Below, one piece after another: positions 10,263 to 21,319 of a DNA stretch of 64,000 nt; position 1 is the first letter of the stretch; each line of letters opens with the position of its first letter. Made by a program: the position numbers and the translations under genes. The notes below the pieces were generated by a model, which was given only the letters and a program-made list of their open reading frames with translations, was not told the DNA's origin and searched no databases. This stretch comes from Asterella californica. Taxonomy: Eukaryota; Streptophyta; Marchantiopsida; Marchantiales; Aytoniaceae. The stretch covers positions 7,006,001-7,070,000 of the forward strand of contig JAYKYS010000011.1 of the NCBI GenBank assembly GCA_036924285.1. Reading direction: 5' to 3'.

Positions 10263-11048
10263 TCATGGTGCCTCTACTAATTCTAACAGTTCTTCTTTTT
10301 CTTGGCGTCTGAGCTCTATTACAGCATGCAAATCCCGAGCAATACCTTCTAAGCTCTGTTCAGTCTCTTCTGATTTTTCAACCAATGTCAGTACTCGATA
10401 ATGTAAACGTTCTATCTCAACAAGCTCCGCAGTATTGCCCACTGTAGACATTTAACTTTCTATTGAAAGATAAAATGTCACACTATCCATGGTAGTCGCA
10501 AGATCTTCTATAGCGTCTTCGAACTCATCTAACTCCTCTACCTCCTGCTCCACATCGAACACGGTAAACTGATTTTACTTCGTATTCATATCTATTTTGA
10601 ATCGCCATTTCTTTTTGCAAACAGCATTGAAAATGCTATCTTGTTCATTAGAAGATAATTTCTCGAACTCTTCCGCAGTGATCCCTAATAGTTTCTCTCC
10701 AATACTCCACACAATGGCTATAGGTAAGGCTGCTTCTGGACGATCACTTACACTATAATCGATCAATCCTAAATGAAAACGATATTGCCTTTTACTTCCC
10801 CTTTGACCACAAGCGTGCCAAGCCTTCCTACTATCAGATTGCGAGTGATTGAAATATAACACCTTCCTTGCCGAGCTTGACGAGATTTGTGTCTGTTCTG
10901 TCACTTGCTTGAAACACCCTGGAAAATTACAAGTAACGTACGATACAGAACTCCACTTCCGATTTTTGATTATGCGCTGAATAGAAGCTACCACCCACAT
11001 GGAAGGCATATTATTTATGCACTCTTCAAGTTCTGCCAAGGAACACAT
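10263..11048 (-). pseudogene. RPA1-like (replication protein A large subunit) C-terminal fragment
   Basis: The open part 10575-11048 (157 aa) resembles the C-terminal OB fold (DBD-C) of RPA1, which binds single-stranded DNA. Visible marks are CNFPGCFKQV (first half of the zinc ribbon), HACGQRG (second half, one Cys missing), YRFHLGLIDYS, and EKLLGITAEEFEKLSSNEQ. The same frame continues past TAA at 10575-10577 through an acidic stretch, meets a second TAA at 10452-10454, then a charged coiled-coil segment to 10263. Upstream in the same frame are stops and glutamate-rich repeats (about 11050-11260). It is therefore probably a degenerate captured fragment. Unrecognised introns cannot be excluded. 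Confidence 0.7.
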
Positions 11049-11059
11049 TTTGGAGTTCA

Positions 11060-11350
11060 GTCACCTCTACTCAGACTCTGCGGACTTCGATTCAACGTGC
11101 TCGAGCTCTCCCGCCTTCGATTTAAGACGCTCATGCTCTTCCACATTCGATTCAACGCGCTCAACCTCTTCCGCTCAAAAGCTTTCAAGCTCTCCCGCTT
11201 TTGTAACACGACGTTTCTGTAAGCTCTCCCGCTTTTGTAACACGACTTGAGTTCTCAACAATGTGAAACAAGCTTCATACGAAACTTCTATTCCCGCGTC
11301 TTCGTCGCCTGGCCGCGTCTTCGTCTCCTGGCCGCGTCTTCGTCTCCTGA
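11060..11350. repeat. Tandem repeats next to the RPA1-like fragment
   Basis: Two kinds are visible. AGCTCTCCCGCTTTTGTAAC with ACGAC is repeated at about 11185 and 11222, after degenerate 36-bp TTCGATTCAACGYGCTC units. GCGTCTTCGTCTCCTGGCC repeats about three times at 11296-11350. Minus-strand translation of the first gives E/K-rich heptad-like sequence. Confidence 0.75.
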
Positions 11351-11436
11351 AACGTACATAATGTACTCAAATTTCTGACGATGAGCTGTACTCTGACATG
11401 GCTCTCGCGTCATCGTGGTGTGGCTGATATCATCCT

Positions 11437-11570
11437 AGCTGTACTCTGACATGGCACAGTTACTTGCTTTACATGCTATTGCAGGTTGGGAGTCCGATCA
11501 AGAAGGGATTTATAAGAGGGGTCCGATCAAGTCCGCGATTCGTTCTGGGGCCCGATCAAATAAATTATTG
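11437..11570 (-). repeat. Right terminal inverted repeat of the MULE
   Basis: This is the reverse complement of 1376-1510 and carries the same three GATCAAG-type motifs. Its inner edge (AGCTGTACTCTGACATGGC) is repeated once more in direct orientation at 11384-11402. Confidence 0.93.
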
Positions 11571-11580
11571 CTATTATGTT
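11571..11580. repeat. Right 10-bp target-site duplication of the MULE
   Basis: CTATTATGTT, identical to 1366-1375. Confidence 0.92.
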
Positions 11581-12715
11581 AGACAAGTCCATAAATACTT
11601 GCATGTATCCTTGTAAAAGACCAAGAGCTATTGGTCTAATGATAAAGCCAAAACTAAAACTATAGAGTTAAGTGTGCAACTCCACGAATAGTGTTGGGAT
11701 GGGAACACTTCTCACACATTTAAAATTTGCATATCTCTCACGTACGCCAGCAAGTTGATTTGAGGCGGGCTCGGACTCAAGCTCCACACTCCGCTTCTGG
11801 CGTCTCTGCACTCACGCACCCTTGCTCTTCGAAGTTTCACGGATAACCAAAAATCTGACATAAAACAACAAGAACACCCAAAGCTAACCCGAACACCACT
11901 ATAACAGATTCGCGAATGCACAATACACACTTCGCGAATGCACACGCACACAAAAAAACTCCTAAACTCGAGTTTTTACACGAAATTGTACAAAAATCTG
12001 ATGTAATTAGCCTTTTTACATTTTTGAGTAACACGACACGAATTTCAACATGCCATAACTTCTTCGATGCTCGGTCAAACTCCACGAAACTTGATGCGCT
12101 AGAATCGTCTATCCAATGCGTTTCCAAAGAGTTCATTCCGGCTTGACACTGAAAATTTTTTTGTCTGTCATGCTCAAACACGCACTCCGGCTCGAACGGA
12201 TCACATAAAGAACATTTCATAAACTTTTTGCAACGCTTTCGTATGACCAAAAATCTCCACTCGATCTCATAACAATAATCAATCCGCGAACAACAAAATA
12301 TCATGCACCTACACACACCTCTATCGCAGATCTAGACAATCAAATACGAACGACAATGCTCGATATCAATAGATGATTTCAGATCAACGAGTTCTTATTG
12401 AACTCTGTCTCGACATGCACTCAATTTTTCAAGTAATCTGAACAAAGATATTATCATCTTTAACATTACATCAAAATTATTCACAAATGATCAAGCAAAA
12501 TTCACTCGATGTTCGAAAAGAATCCGAGTTACACTCAATCAGACTATCCATCAAGTTTAGAACTTGAAAACTTGACTTGCAGAACTAAAGTCTCTAAACT
12601 CTATTTGTAAAGTATATCTCAAGTGAGTTATCTCATCAATTCACTTTAACGACTCTAACGATTTTATCGAGATTCAACATTCCGCACTAGCTGAAGTACT
12701 CAAACTGACATGATA
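11581..12715 (-). mobile_element. LTR of retrotransposon copy 1, part right of the MULE
   Basis: The sequence is homologous to 51525-52737 (TCCTTGTAAAA-ACCAAGAGCTA at about 11610 and 51531) and, toward its outer edge, to 44890-45168. In minus orientation the family LTR starts near TGTCACGTCA; this copy reads TATCATGTCA at about 12715. Confidence 0.65.
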
Positions 12716-13505
12716 GATTATTTCATCAGTGCAAAGAACAAGACTATATGGAGTAAAACATAATACTTCTAACAACTGGTAAGATACTAAATAACTTTCT
12801 GGCTTTGATACCATTTTCCTTTGCCTTCTCAACTGATGAACAAAAAACGTTTCCTATCGTTTCTTCTTATGCATACATCGAATTCTTTGTTGTCTACTTT
12901 TTGAACAAGACGCACATACCCTCATCTTCCAATCCCTTCATTTGCTAGATTATTTGCTAATGTACCACTCAACATTCGTTTCTACTGCAAATTGTACATG
13001 TCTTTCATATTGCGCTTCCATAGCAGAGATTACAATCTCGGGCAACGCACTGTGTGTTATATACATTGCAACTAATCCTCCCCTTGGTTACAAACAACTT
13101 GGTGTCTGAATTAGTGTAGTTCACCACTCTAGTTGCTATTCACTATTTACTTCATTGTGCTCTCTAGCATCTCGGGGTTAGCTTAAGTGCGAGAGCGTAA
13201 TCTGTCTCGTTTTGTCATTCTCGCGCAAACCTAGGCGACCGGGTATAAAAGTCACTCCCGAACATAACCATTTATACCTTTATGTGATTGGAGAACAGCA
13301 TTATAACTAAGCTACCATGGAGGGCACACTTTGCCAATGTGACAAGCACCTTCTACATTGCAATGGTAATGCACTCCTTTTATCAGGAAGAATCATGGGG
13401 GGAAAAAGGAAACGCTGAAGCTTGTTGAACGTAACTAGCTCGTCTAGTCATTGAGAACCTAGCGTGCATGAAAACACAGGCACTGCACTGCGTCCTCAAG
13501 GACCT
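12716..13505. other. Intergenic stretch with a possible retroelement primer-binding site
   Basis: At about 12801-12812 the minus strand reads TGGTATCAAAGCC, close to the initiator tRNA-Met primer-binding site common in plant LTR elements. No flanking LTR or coding sequence supports a whole element, so it may be a remnant. The rest shows nothing recognisable. Confidence 0.35.
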
Positions 13506-15622
13506 TCAGTAAAGGCATAGTCTCAACTGATTATTCAACACTCGTTGATGCAAATGAGTCCTGTAGAGCTCCCAGAATTCAGCCCTGTGGTGCACGTGGA
13601 TGAGAGTCCAAGTTAGTTTGACAAGCAACAGGCTGACTGGTTAGAGCGCAAGACCGCAAAATATGACCGTGCAAGTCGGGAAGGTAAGCCTCCATTCAAG
13701 TAGGTCACATCTGATTTCAGGGTTTTGTAGACCTAAATATTTGTCAGGTTTTACGTGGGAAACACGCATCTTCTCCACATTCCAAGACTTTCTTGAACAA
13801 TAAGCTGGAGGATATCGTCATCCTTACTTGACTTCCGGGACACTCAAAAGACTGAGTCCTTTTGCATCCCGGTGCATATCCAAGAGGACAACTGTCAACT
13901 GACCAAAAGCCAGTGCGCCCAAGTCTGCAAGCTTTTTCACCCTGGAGAAGGGACATCATGTGAATACATACGTACATATCATGTGAATACATACGTACAT
14001 AATCCAGTACTTGGGACCCCGCAGCCAGAACTAGTTCAATGATCCCTATGATGATTTCTTTTAAAACTTGCATACGGCCACGTACAGCTCGACTAGACCA
14101 GACGCAGGACCTGTTATGTGTTTGTGCATCTGTCATTTGGCCCCGTCATGTTTCTTCCAGATTCCGAAATGCAAGAAGGAACGTGCGACATAAGAGAGGA
14201 AGACGGAAAATACTAACCATACCTGTTAGGAGTGCCTGCAGCAATATAGACTTCTTCCTTCAGCAGAGTAACCTGTGCGTGTGAGCTACTTCGGTCAGAA
14301 CCTTCCGTTTCCTCTTAGTGAAGCTAATTCCACTCTTATTTATCCTCATATATGTTTCAAAGAAAAGATACCACATGCAGATGTTGAGATCCATTCCAGC
14401 ATAAGAAGTTCGGCACTTACAAATTCGCTACTGCATACTAAAAGCAAAACATTAAAAAAGGGTTTCGATTGAGGGAAAAGAGATAAAGAATCGAACTGAC
14501 TCGATCAACCATCAGCCATAACCAACAGTCTAAGCCTAGAAGCAATATCAAGAGGACGCTGCCTTATGAGAGTTTTTAGTAAGGTAACACAGTAAATACC
14601 TGTTCGTCTACTTTGATATGCTTCGCGAACAGTTTAACTGGCTTACGAGACTTCGTGAATACCGTCAGACCTCTGCGTCGGTACAGTGACAGATGAGCTG
14701 ATCAAGTCACAAGAGAGCATTCCTTTCCAATCGGCTTAAGGGAATGCTTCTACAAAAGAGCTTCTCCTTATTTCTGTTTCAAACACTACGTAAGGATTTA
14801 GAGAACGATTGTCCGCACCGAGCTGAAACATCTAATCAATGCTGCTAGAGGATATTTTGAGTCATGCGCAAAGGCTTGTCGAGCAGAAAGTATGTTAGTG
14901 ACTCAGAGATGTTCCGGACAAAAGTCGACGAGAATTTGATCGATGATACTCCCGACAAGAATTTCAAATAATGTATCATAAACGGCATCTCATGAGGATA
15001 GCGCACGAACCTAAGGAGTCCTACACATCGCATTGCCGAGCTGCACAGGACGAGTAACGCTGGACTACCTGCTTCCCTTGAAATCCCCTCTTCCCTGTCC
15101 AGTCGTGGCCCGCATAAGACATCCTTCCATTTTGGAATCATCCTTTTCACGTGAAAGCTCAAACTCTCCACGCTATGATCTCGTTCATCAGAGAATGGCA
15201 CGACACTCGCTTCTGTTCGCAAAACAGCCCTCAAGTAAATCAGAACAGGGAGATGTAAGCTAAGAGGCCTCCAGTCGAGAAGGCACTGAATGCATAACAG
15301 GGAATTCAAATTATGATTGATTCGTGTGATTTTGGCGAACGAGATTATCACCTGGAATTGGTTCACGTTCTAGAGTAGAAAGCTTGGGCCCACAGACAGT
15401 GAAGAAACCGCTCGTTAACCAACTCGCTTGCTCTGCGGTTGATTTCCATTGCACCGCATCCGAATTTCTCTCGTCGTCTTTCTTCCGCGCTTTTTCCGAA
15501 GGAATCACTACTTTCTTCTTCGATGGACGGGTCAAAAATGGCTTCTTGCCTTCCGGCATTACAGCATTTTCAGATGGTCGCTCTTTGCGTTTCCCACTCT
15601 TGTTCTTCTCTTTCGCAGCCAT
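13506..15622 (-). CDS. CMS1: CMS1-like (CMSS1) ribosome-biogenesis protein
   Basis: Six exons join in phase with GT-AG borders: 15352-15622, 15011-15212, 14600-14672, 14223-14272, 13828-13941 and 13506-13584, giving 262 aa. The start MAAKEKNKSGKRKERPSENA is lysine-rich and nucleolar-like. Family marks follow: WLTSGFFTVCGPKLSTLERE, KRMIPKWKDVLCG, SPALLVLCSSAMRCVGLLR, VKLFAKHIKVDEQ, IAAGTPNRVKKLADLGAL, LTVVLLDMHRDAKG and AEFWELYRTHLHQRVL. Cms1 proteins are found with the U3-containing 90S pre-ribosome and resemble a DEAD-box fold without its ATP-binding site. The C-terminus stops soon after LRLCLY, somewhat shorter than plant homologues I recall. A telo-box upstream fits a ribosome-biogenesis gene. 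Confidence 0.93.
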
Positions 15623-15944
15623 CCCTTCGCCGTGGCTAATCAGAAGAAGTGCACTACAGAACCGAAGGTGAACTGCTTACCTTAGCACGAGGCTTTCTAA
15701 AGCCAGAATCTGGGCGCGTTCTCTCCGTATCGTTGAAACCCGTCCAATCCTTCTGCTTCTTCTTCTTCTTCCCCGTAACTTCTTCGCCCCGGATGCGGCC
15801 CTCCTTTGATGAACGAGATGATGACCTCAACTCAAATTTTTCCCAAAGATTAGTCCGGGCTTGTCTGACGAAGCTCTTTCTGTCAAAGAAAGAACGGAAA
15901 TCTAACTTATCCTCCGTCTCCGTAGCATTTCTCGTGTTGGTGGG

Positions 15945-15965
15945 AACCCTAAAACCCTAAACCCT
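15945..15965. promoter_or_regulatory. Telo-box cluster (AAACCCTAA) upstream of CMS1
   Basis: Three overlapping AACCCTAAA-type units, with a full AAACCCTAA at 15952-15960, about 330 bp upstream of the CMS1 start. Telo-boxes are enriched in promoters of plant ribosomal and ribosome-biogenesis genes. Confidence 0.6.
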
Positions 15966-17181
15966 CGGCTCGGGGTTCTGAGTTACGGACTGGGAGTAGG
16001 AAACCTCTTGATGGGCTTCACAAAATGATAACTTTTGGAACAACCTTCACGAGAAGTTTTCAGAAGAGAGACTTCCTGTAGGATGAGCTAAGAAGGCAGA
16101 GAGGCGACCCCCGGGTCATAACTATGATGAACTCTCGTGTAGTGACCAGACATGCAGCCTATCAAAGGATGTGACTGAGGTTGTAACAGATTTTTGCTGG
16201 TCGCTACATGTCACTCAGTAACACCAATGAAATGTGGACACAACAACGAGTGAATCACCATGTGCTCTACGGCGTACATGAGCAAGCGAGCGAGCAGTCA
16301 CGTGGGTATGCTAGACGCCATTCCGATGTATCATTACTCGTATACATTACACTATTCCTCCAGGGACGCAAGTTCTGGTCGTTGTACCAAAAGTGAGCTA
16401 ATCTTAGAAAACGCGACGCAATGAGCTAATTTCTGGTTTGCAGCTTCTTCCATTCGTTTCAGACACCTGACAGAACATATCTCCCCCTTTCTCGCTTTTA
16501 AGTACTTGATGTCCGATTGAACTAATTAGATCGAGTCTCGCAACATGCCCAAGGTGACTGGAGCGTCCTTTTAGAAGGTGCTGAAGCTCAGCCAAGTTTG
16601 AGGTGCAAAATTCCGTGTGGAAGTATTCTTGTGCGGTCCTTGGAAGCTCGCCTGATAGACTGCGTAAAAGGTATCTTGCCAAACGGCTACCATTCAGTAG
16701 GAAACACATCCCCAACACGACAACAAAGGTAAGGAAAGCTCTCTAGAACCTTTTTTGTCCGTGCAATTCTCCTGTTGATAATTGAGGTGAAGTTCCATGT
16801 ACATTTGAGCAAAACAATTTACACATACACGGGCTAGGGACAGTGCCCGAGTCGCTTGCTACATGTTTGACCCTCTGTCAGTTTAGGTTACCTTCGAGAG
16901 AGCTGTGAGCTTCACCTGATCTCAGCCGATGTAACTCATTTACTTCCCTTGCAATTTGGAACCTATTGCGAGAACCTTGGCAAGTTATACAACCAAAATG
17001 GAACCAAAATCCTGGCTGTCTACAGGATACTGTATGTTCCAGTTTCTTCTATCTCAAGAGTGAGAAAAAGATTGCGAGAAAACTCTACTGCGGACTGCAA
17101 CTCTTCAATGTTTGATGCTTCCTCGGCAAAATGGGGCACAAACAATTTTAACGATCTCCTAATCCCTTCCTCAGGCAAAAC
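15966..17181. other. Intergenic region between CMS1 and the trihelix gene
   Basis: It holds the 3' flank of the trihelix gene and the upstream region of CMS1. A 104-codon minus-strand ORF (16404-16718) has no recognisable domain and was not called. Nothing else is seen. Confidence 0.4.
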
Positions 17182-18501
17182 CTACATCTTTTCCGCCATC
17201 TTGTGGAACGCTCCGGCAATGCTTCCTAGCACTCCTACGAATTTCTCTGCTCTTTCGTCTTCTCTGTCCATCTTCATTAGCAGAAACTCAAACTTCCGCA
17301 TTTCCAGTAGATGTGCACTTTTCGCCATCTCATTCGCCTCTCTAGCCCTATCTGCTCTCTCCTTCTCAATCCGCATAATACTTTGTGAGAGTTCTTGGAA
17401 AGCAGCTACGACATTTCCGCACGACTTCTTCCGCTTGCCTGAGGCCCAGATCTCTATGTGCTCGGGCTCCTCAGCGGGCAGTATCTGGTCCCTCTCATCT
17501 TCTGCAGTACTTCCTTCACCTCCATCACCTGCACTTGGAGAATGCCTTACAGTAATAGAATCTGCTCCAGGAGGAAGGAGTGCGGCTGCTGGCCTGGTAC
17601 TCATGGACTGCCTTATGGTCGAGTCGACCACAGACGGAGGAACCATATGCTGTCTACTACCCTGAAACGAATCCATAAGCTCCTGTGCCTCTGTCTCAAA
17701 AGAAGTTGGCAAGTTGTTGTGCTTCCTTTCTTGGAAGCTGAGAGATGAATATGGCGAATTGCCTGGTTTGCGATCCCACTCTTTAATGACCTTGTACTCG
17801 CCTGAAAGTGCCTCCCACTTGTTCTTGCACGCAGTAGCATCCCTGTCCATCACCCGGTGCTGACGCATGTAGTCGACAATCCTCTTGTACTTTTGGGCGC
17901 TGTTTTCCAGGCGCTCACGCCCAGGGTGTCCCCAGTACCGTTCGAACTCCGCTTTTTTGGCTTGGATCAGGAGCAAAATCTCCCAGGCTTCCCAGTTTCT
18001 GGATCTTTTGCGAGTCCTAGAAGCTGGTCCCGAGTGATGGTTCTCGAACGTGGACGAGTCTCTTTCTAACCCCAGTGACTGAGAGTCCTGAGGAGGTGTT
18101 TGTATTGCAGTTGGAATCTGAACTTGAGGAATACAAGGCTGGTGTGTTCCATGCATCGGATGAAATGACATTGCAGCAACATAGTTGGCAGTCATAGGTT
18201 GAACCGGCGGCCCCATGCATAGACATGCGATGTGAGGTGAGAGTGGAAGCATGGATGGGGAGTTCGGAGGCAGCTGGTGGTGGTGGATGGGCCCAAGAGG
18301 GGATATCCCCGGCCTCGTGAAACTTGACTGCGCGGTACTGTTGGTGGCTGCTGCTCCATGCTGATGGACACTAGCCACGCATTCAGTTGGAGAAGCCGCA
18401 TTGGATCGGATGGTAGATCCTCCCGAATTCGCAGCACCGGAAGGTAAAGACGCTACAGGCTCTTCAGCTGTTAGATCTATGAAGGTATTTTCTTCATCCA
18501 T
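17182..18501 (-). CDS. Trihelix (Myb/SANT-like) transcription factor
   Basis: A single-exon 439-aa protein expected to bind DNA in the nucleus. The N-terminal 160 residues are rich in S, P, H and Q. A basic stretch RTRKRSR (about 162-168) precedes the trihelix domain (about 169-262), with NWEAWEILLLIQAKK, IVDYMRQHRVMDRDATAC and KNKWEALSGEYKVIKEWDR. The C-terminal quarter (about 375-439) is a charged coiled coil (ERADRAREANEMAKSAHLLE) likely used for dimerisation, ending in MAEKM. The start at 18501 is the first ATG of the frame. The target genes are unknown. Single-exon trihelix genes are common in plants. Confidence 0.88.
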   Translation of the reverse strand: MDEENTFIDLTAEEPVASLPSGAANSGGSTIRSNAASPTECVASVHQHGAAATNSTAQSSFTRPGISPLGPIHHHQLPPNSPSMLPLSPHIACLCMGPPVQPMTANYVAAMSFHPMHGTHQPCIPQVQIPTAIQTPPQDSQSLGLERDSSTFENHHSGPASRTRKRSRNWEAWEILLLIQAKKAEFERYWGHPGRERLENSAQKYKRIVDYMRQHRVMDRDATACKNKWEALSGEYKVIKEWDRKPGNSPYSSLSFQERKHNNLPTSFETEAQELMDSFQGSRQHMVPPSVVDSTIRQSMSTRPAAALLPPGADSITVRHSPSAGDGGEGSTAEDERDQILPAEEPEHIEIWASGKRKKSCGNVVAAFQELSQSIMRIEKERADRAREANEMAKSAHLLEMRKFEFLLMKMDREDERAEKFVGVLGSIAGAFHKMAEKM

Positions 18502-21300
18502 GTTTTAATCTCTGCACGGTCAAACAACAAATAATAAATCCGAGGGGCCCTAAGTTTACCGCTACCCACCCTACCGAGTGTAATGCGTAGATTCATCAAT
18601 TATGCTACCTACTCCAAAGCCACATACTTCCAGTTCAGCACAAAGGCTATCAGTAACAGATTCACCACCTCGAACATCTCTGATGATCTGTCAGTAAGCC
18701 ATACCCTCAATCCAACTATCCCTGGAAGATATGGTTCACAAGGTTCAGCCAAAAGACCCATATTATCTGGAGCCTTAACAGCTGTGCAGAAGCTTTTAAT
18801 TAAGAAAACGTCTACAACTTCTCTCCTCATCGACAATTTAACACTCCCGTTGGGAAGTGAAAGTCCTTGTATTACAGTTCTTGCATTCTCCATTTCTTGG
18901 TAAAACAAAAGATAGACTGCTCTTGCATTCTAGTCAGCACTCACTCGATTAGATTATTTATCTGAACTGAAAGCCATGTAGTAAAATCGTAATTGGCGGT
19001 TACCAAGTTGACGTCTGGCCCATCAAATGACTTCTCCTTCTCCGAATTCCTGACCTGGTGTACAAAAACACTTTTTGTTATCGTAAAAGAGCCCGGATCT
19101 GAACTGTTCCTCGTAGATAAATGAAAATAGCAATGTCTGACAGTAAAACTTCATCAACAACTCCAGATACTAGTGATACTAACACCTTCTGGAGCGAGGT
19201 CAGTTGCCAAACATTAGATGCTGCCCACATGAAACTTCAGTGATTGATCGGCCTCGTTCCTCAGGGGAGATACGCAACAACTGACCTTAGAGTTGCGCGT
19301 TGGCATGGTGCCGTCGCACTCTCTCAGACTTGAACCTTACTCCCCACAGCTAAAGAACGTTAAACTCCATTCAGCCTGATACAGTTCATACGAGGAACTA
19401 GTGAGCTGCAACCGAGAACCGCGAGAAAGTCTGCAAGAAAATCAAGAATAGAGAAAAGATGTAAGTAACACAGGACGCTAATCTTCTAAAAGCCATGAGG
19501 TCCCCGTTGTTCCTGTCTGTTTAAAATTCTGATCATACACAACTACTACACCCTAGAAAACTGAATTCACATTGACAGGGGGTGCTCGTTTATGAAACAT
19601 TCTGCATCCTAAGACGCGTGTACCGAACGGGTACGATTCAGAGGACAATTCACCGAAGCATCTTCACTGCCAAAATGCAACACAATCGGAAGATCGCACT
19701 GTACAAAGTTCGGAAACAAGAAGTGGGATCAACCGATCGAAAATAGAACGAGGAAACCTACCTATCAAAGAGCTCACAGCCGAGACTTGGACTCCGAGGA
19801 AATATTTCGGCTTGTTTAAAAGGCGCGAAAATGTCAGGTAACATGCAATTTAATCATTCAAAACTCATGTCCCCATCCACCTCACCACTTTCTCCGCTTT
19901 CCGATTCAGTTCAGAGTTAAGAACTAATGTAAACCACCACCAGCGGTAAGCCCGCACACCCACACGACAAGAAAAACGGACAGAGAGCCGGATTTCCAGG
20001 CCATCCGAGCGTACATTCTCCTATTCAAAGCATGGCGATTCGATTCTCGTAGCGTCCATATCGACCGAAACTTGACAGGAGTGGCACAAGCAGAAACATC
20101 AAAAAACACTTGCACCAGACAGTGAACACTGAGACCGCGGCAGGGGCAGCAGCAGCAGCGGAGAGGAGGAGCCAAGCCGATCCGAGCCGAGCCAACCCAA
20201 CAGCAGCAGTTGAGTGGAATGGTGAACCCTAAGCTAGCAACCAACCGACCCCCCACCAAAGCAGCAAGTCCCGTGAACCAACCAAGAAGGAAAGAAGAAC
20301 AGGGAGGGAAAGAAAGAATTGGACCTGAACGTGATGATGGACACCTCATCAACCAGACAGACACCACACTGAGAAAAAAACCAGCACAAGATGGGAAACA
20401 ACCACAACCGTGCCGTATATCCCACATTTTTCCAGAAATAACTGCTGCACAACATCCGTTCTGATTCTCGTCTCTAGTCTTCATACCTTTCCTCCTCCTG
20501 CACCTCCTCCTGTTTTCTTTGGCACCTTGGGCAAACGTTCCACATCCAAATCCCATACTAGGGGATGAGAAAATAAGCACTCAGAGCAAAGCAAACACCA
20601 GGCCAACCAATTGACGCAGCACGTGCAGCAGCGAGCGGCCATTGCAGGAGGATGAAGCAGGCCACAGGCTCATAGACACGAGCAGGTTAGATGGCGGATG
20701 TAGGATTGCGCTTACGTTACCATCATCAAAGGAGGAGTGGGAGAATTAGATATTTCTCCTCGGCTACACAAAATCAGAATTCTTCTCTCTGTGCCTCTTC
20801 TTCTGTTGTACAGTAGTTTAGTCGAGCCCCGCACATGTCCTGTTTTCAGCTCGGTCGTTTATATATTTCAGCTCGGTCGGTTTGTACTGTTGCAACCACG
20901 TAATGTAACAGGAATCAGTGTGTGATGATTGTCTGGTTAATTCCCCCAAAGCCAGCGTCCGTCTCATCAGCGGGAGCAGCAGCCGAAGTCTTCCTCTGTC
21001 TGCTCTGGCAAACATGGAAGAGCTCCTCTCTGTGCTCTTTTCAGCTGGTCAACAAGCACTTCGCCAACACAGAACGGATTGTCGGCACGCCTGCCGAGGG
21101 GCAGGGGCAGTGAGGTGTGGATAAGTTTTCCTACATCCACGTACAGACATTCACTGCCTCAAGAAGTCCAAACCAAGCTAAATATGAAGCCGTAAATATA
21201 AATCACGAGGGTTTAGCGATAGTACATGGAGGGAGATGGCAGTTTTGAAGCCTCGAAGCTCTTCCGAGTAGGACGTGGAGGTCTAACTATTTTGTTGGAA
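18502..21300. other. Upstream region of the trihelix gene; possible leader exon
   Basis: No confident gene. A 99-codon minus ORF (18609-18908) lacks known motifs. At about 20480-20550 the minus strand has a coding-like stretch (LPKVPKKTGGGAGGGK) between a possible AG and a GTATGA donor, so an untranslated or small first exon of a minus-strand gene is possible. CT- and CA-rich sequence at 20100-20460 looks like a promoter or leader. Confidence 0.35.
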
Positions 21301-21319
21301 AGAAGATGAAGCAGATTGT

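Larger units (their letters stand above)
1376..11570 (+). mobile_element. Mutator-like element (MULE), 10.2 kb, with mudrA and cargo
   Basis: The element is bounded by inverted repeats that begin with CA at both ends and by a perfect 10-bp target duplication. In order it holds the mudrA transposase (1707-4360, plus), a GA-rich tract, a seven-exon chimeric phosphatase-domain gene (5001-8692, plus), several short tandem repeats, a second palindrome array, and an RPA1-like fragment (about 10263-11048, minus). Mutator elements are known to carry captured host gene pieces (Pack-MULEs), but this one also keeps its transposase. The transposase catalytic region is open. The N-terminal part needs an intron or a frameshift, so activity is uncertain. 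Confidence 0.93.

Noticed and set aside
13625..13690. tRNA-like stretch (CTGACTGGTTAGAGCGC)
   Set aside because: It resembles an A box, but there is no B box or acceptor stem, and it lies in a CMS1 intron.
15945..15965. Interstitial telomere repeat
   Set aside because: Only about three short units in a promoter position; a telo-box explains it better.
16949..17665. 238-codon plus-strand ORF
   Set aside because: It is largely antisense to the trihelix gene and carries no motif.
19924..20580. 218-codon minus-strand ORF
   Set aside because: Low-complexity Cys/Ser/Leu sequence typical of a leader or non-coding stretch; only the short segment near 20480-20550 looks coding.
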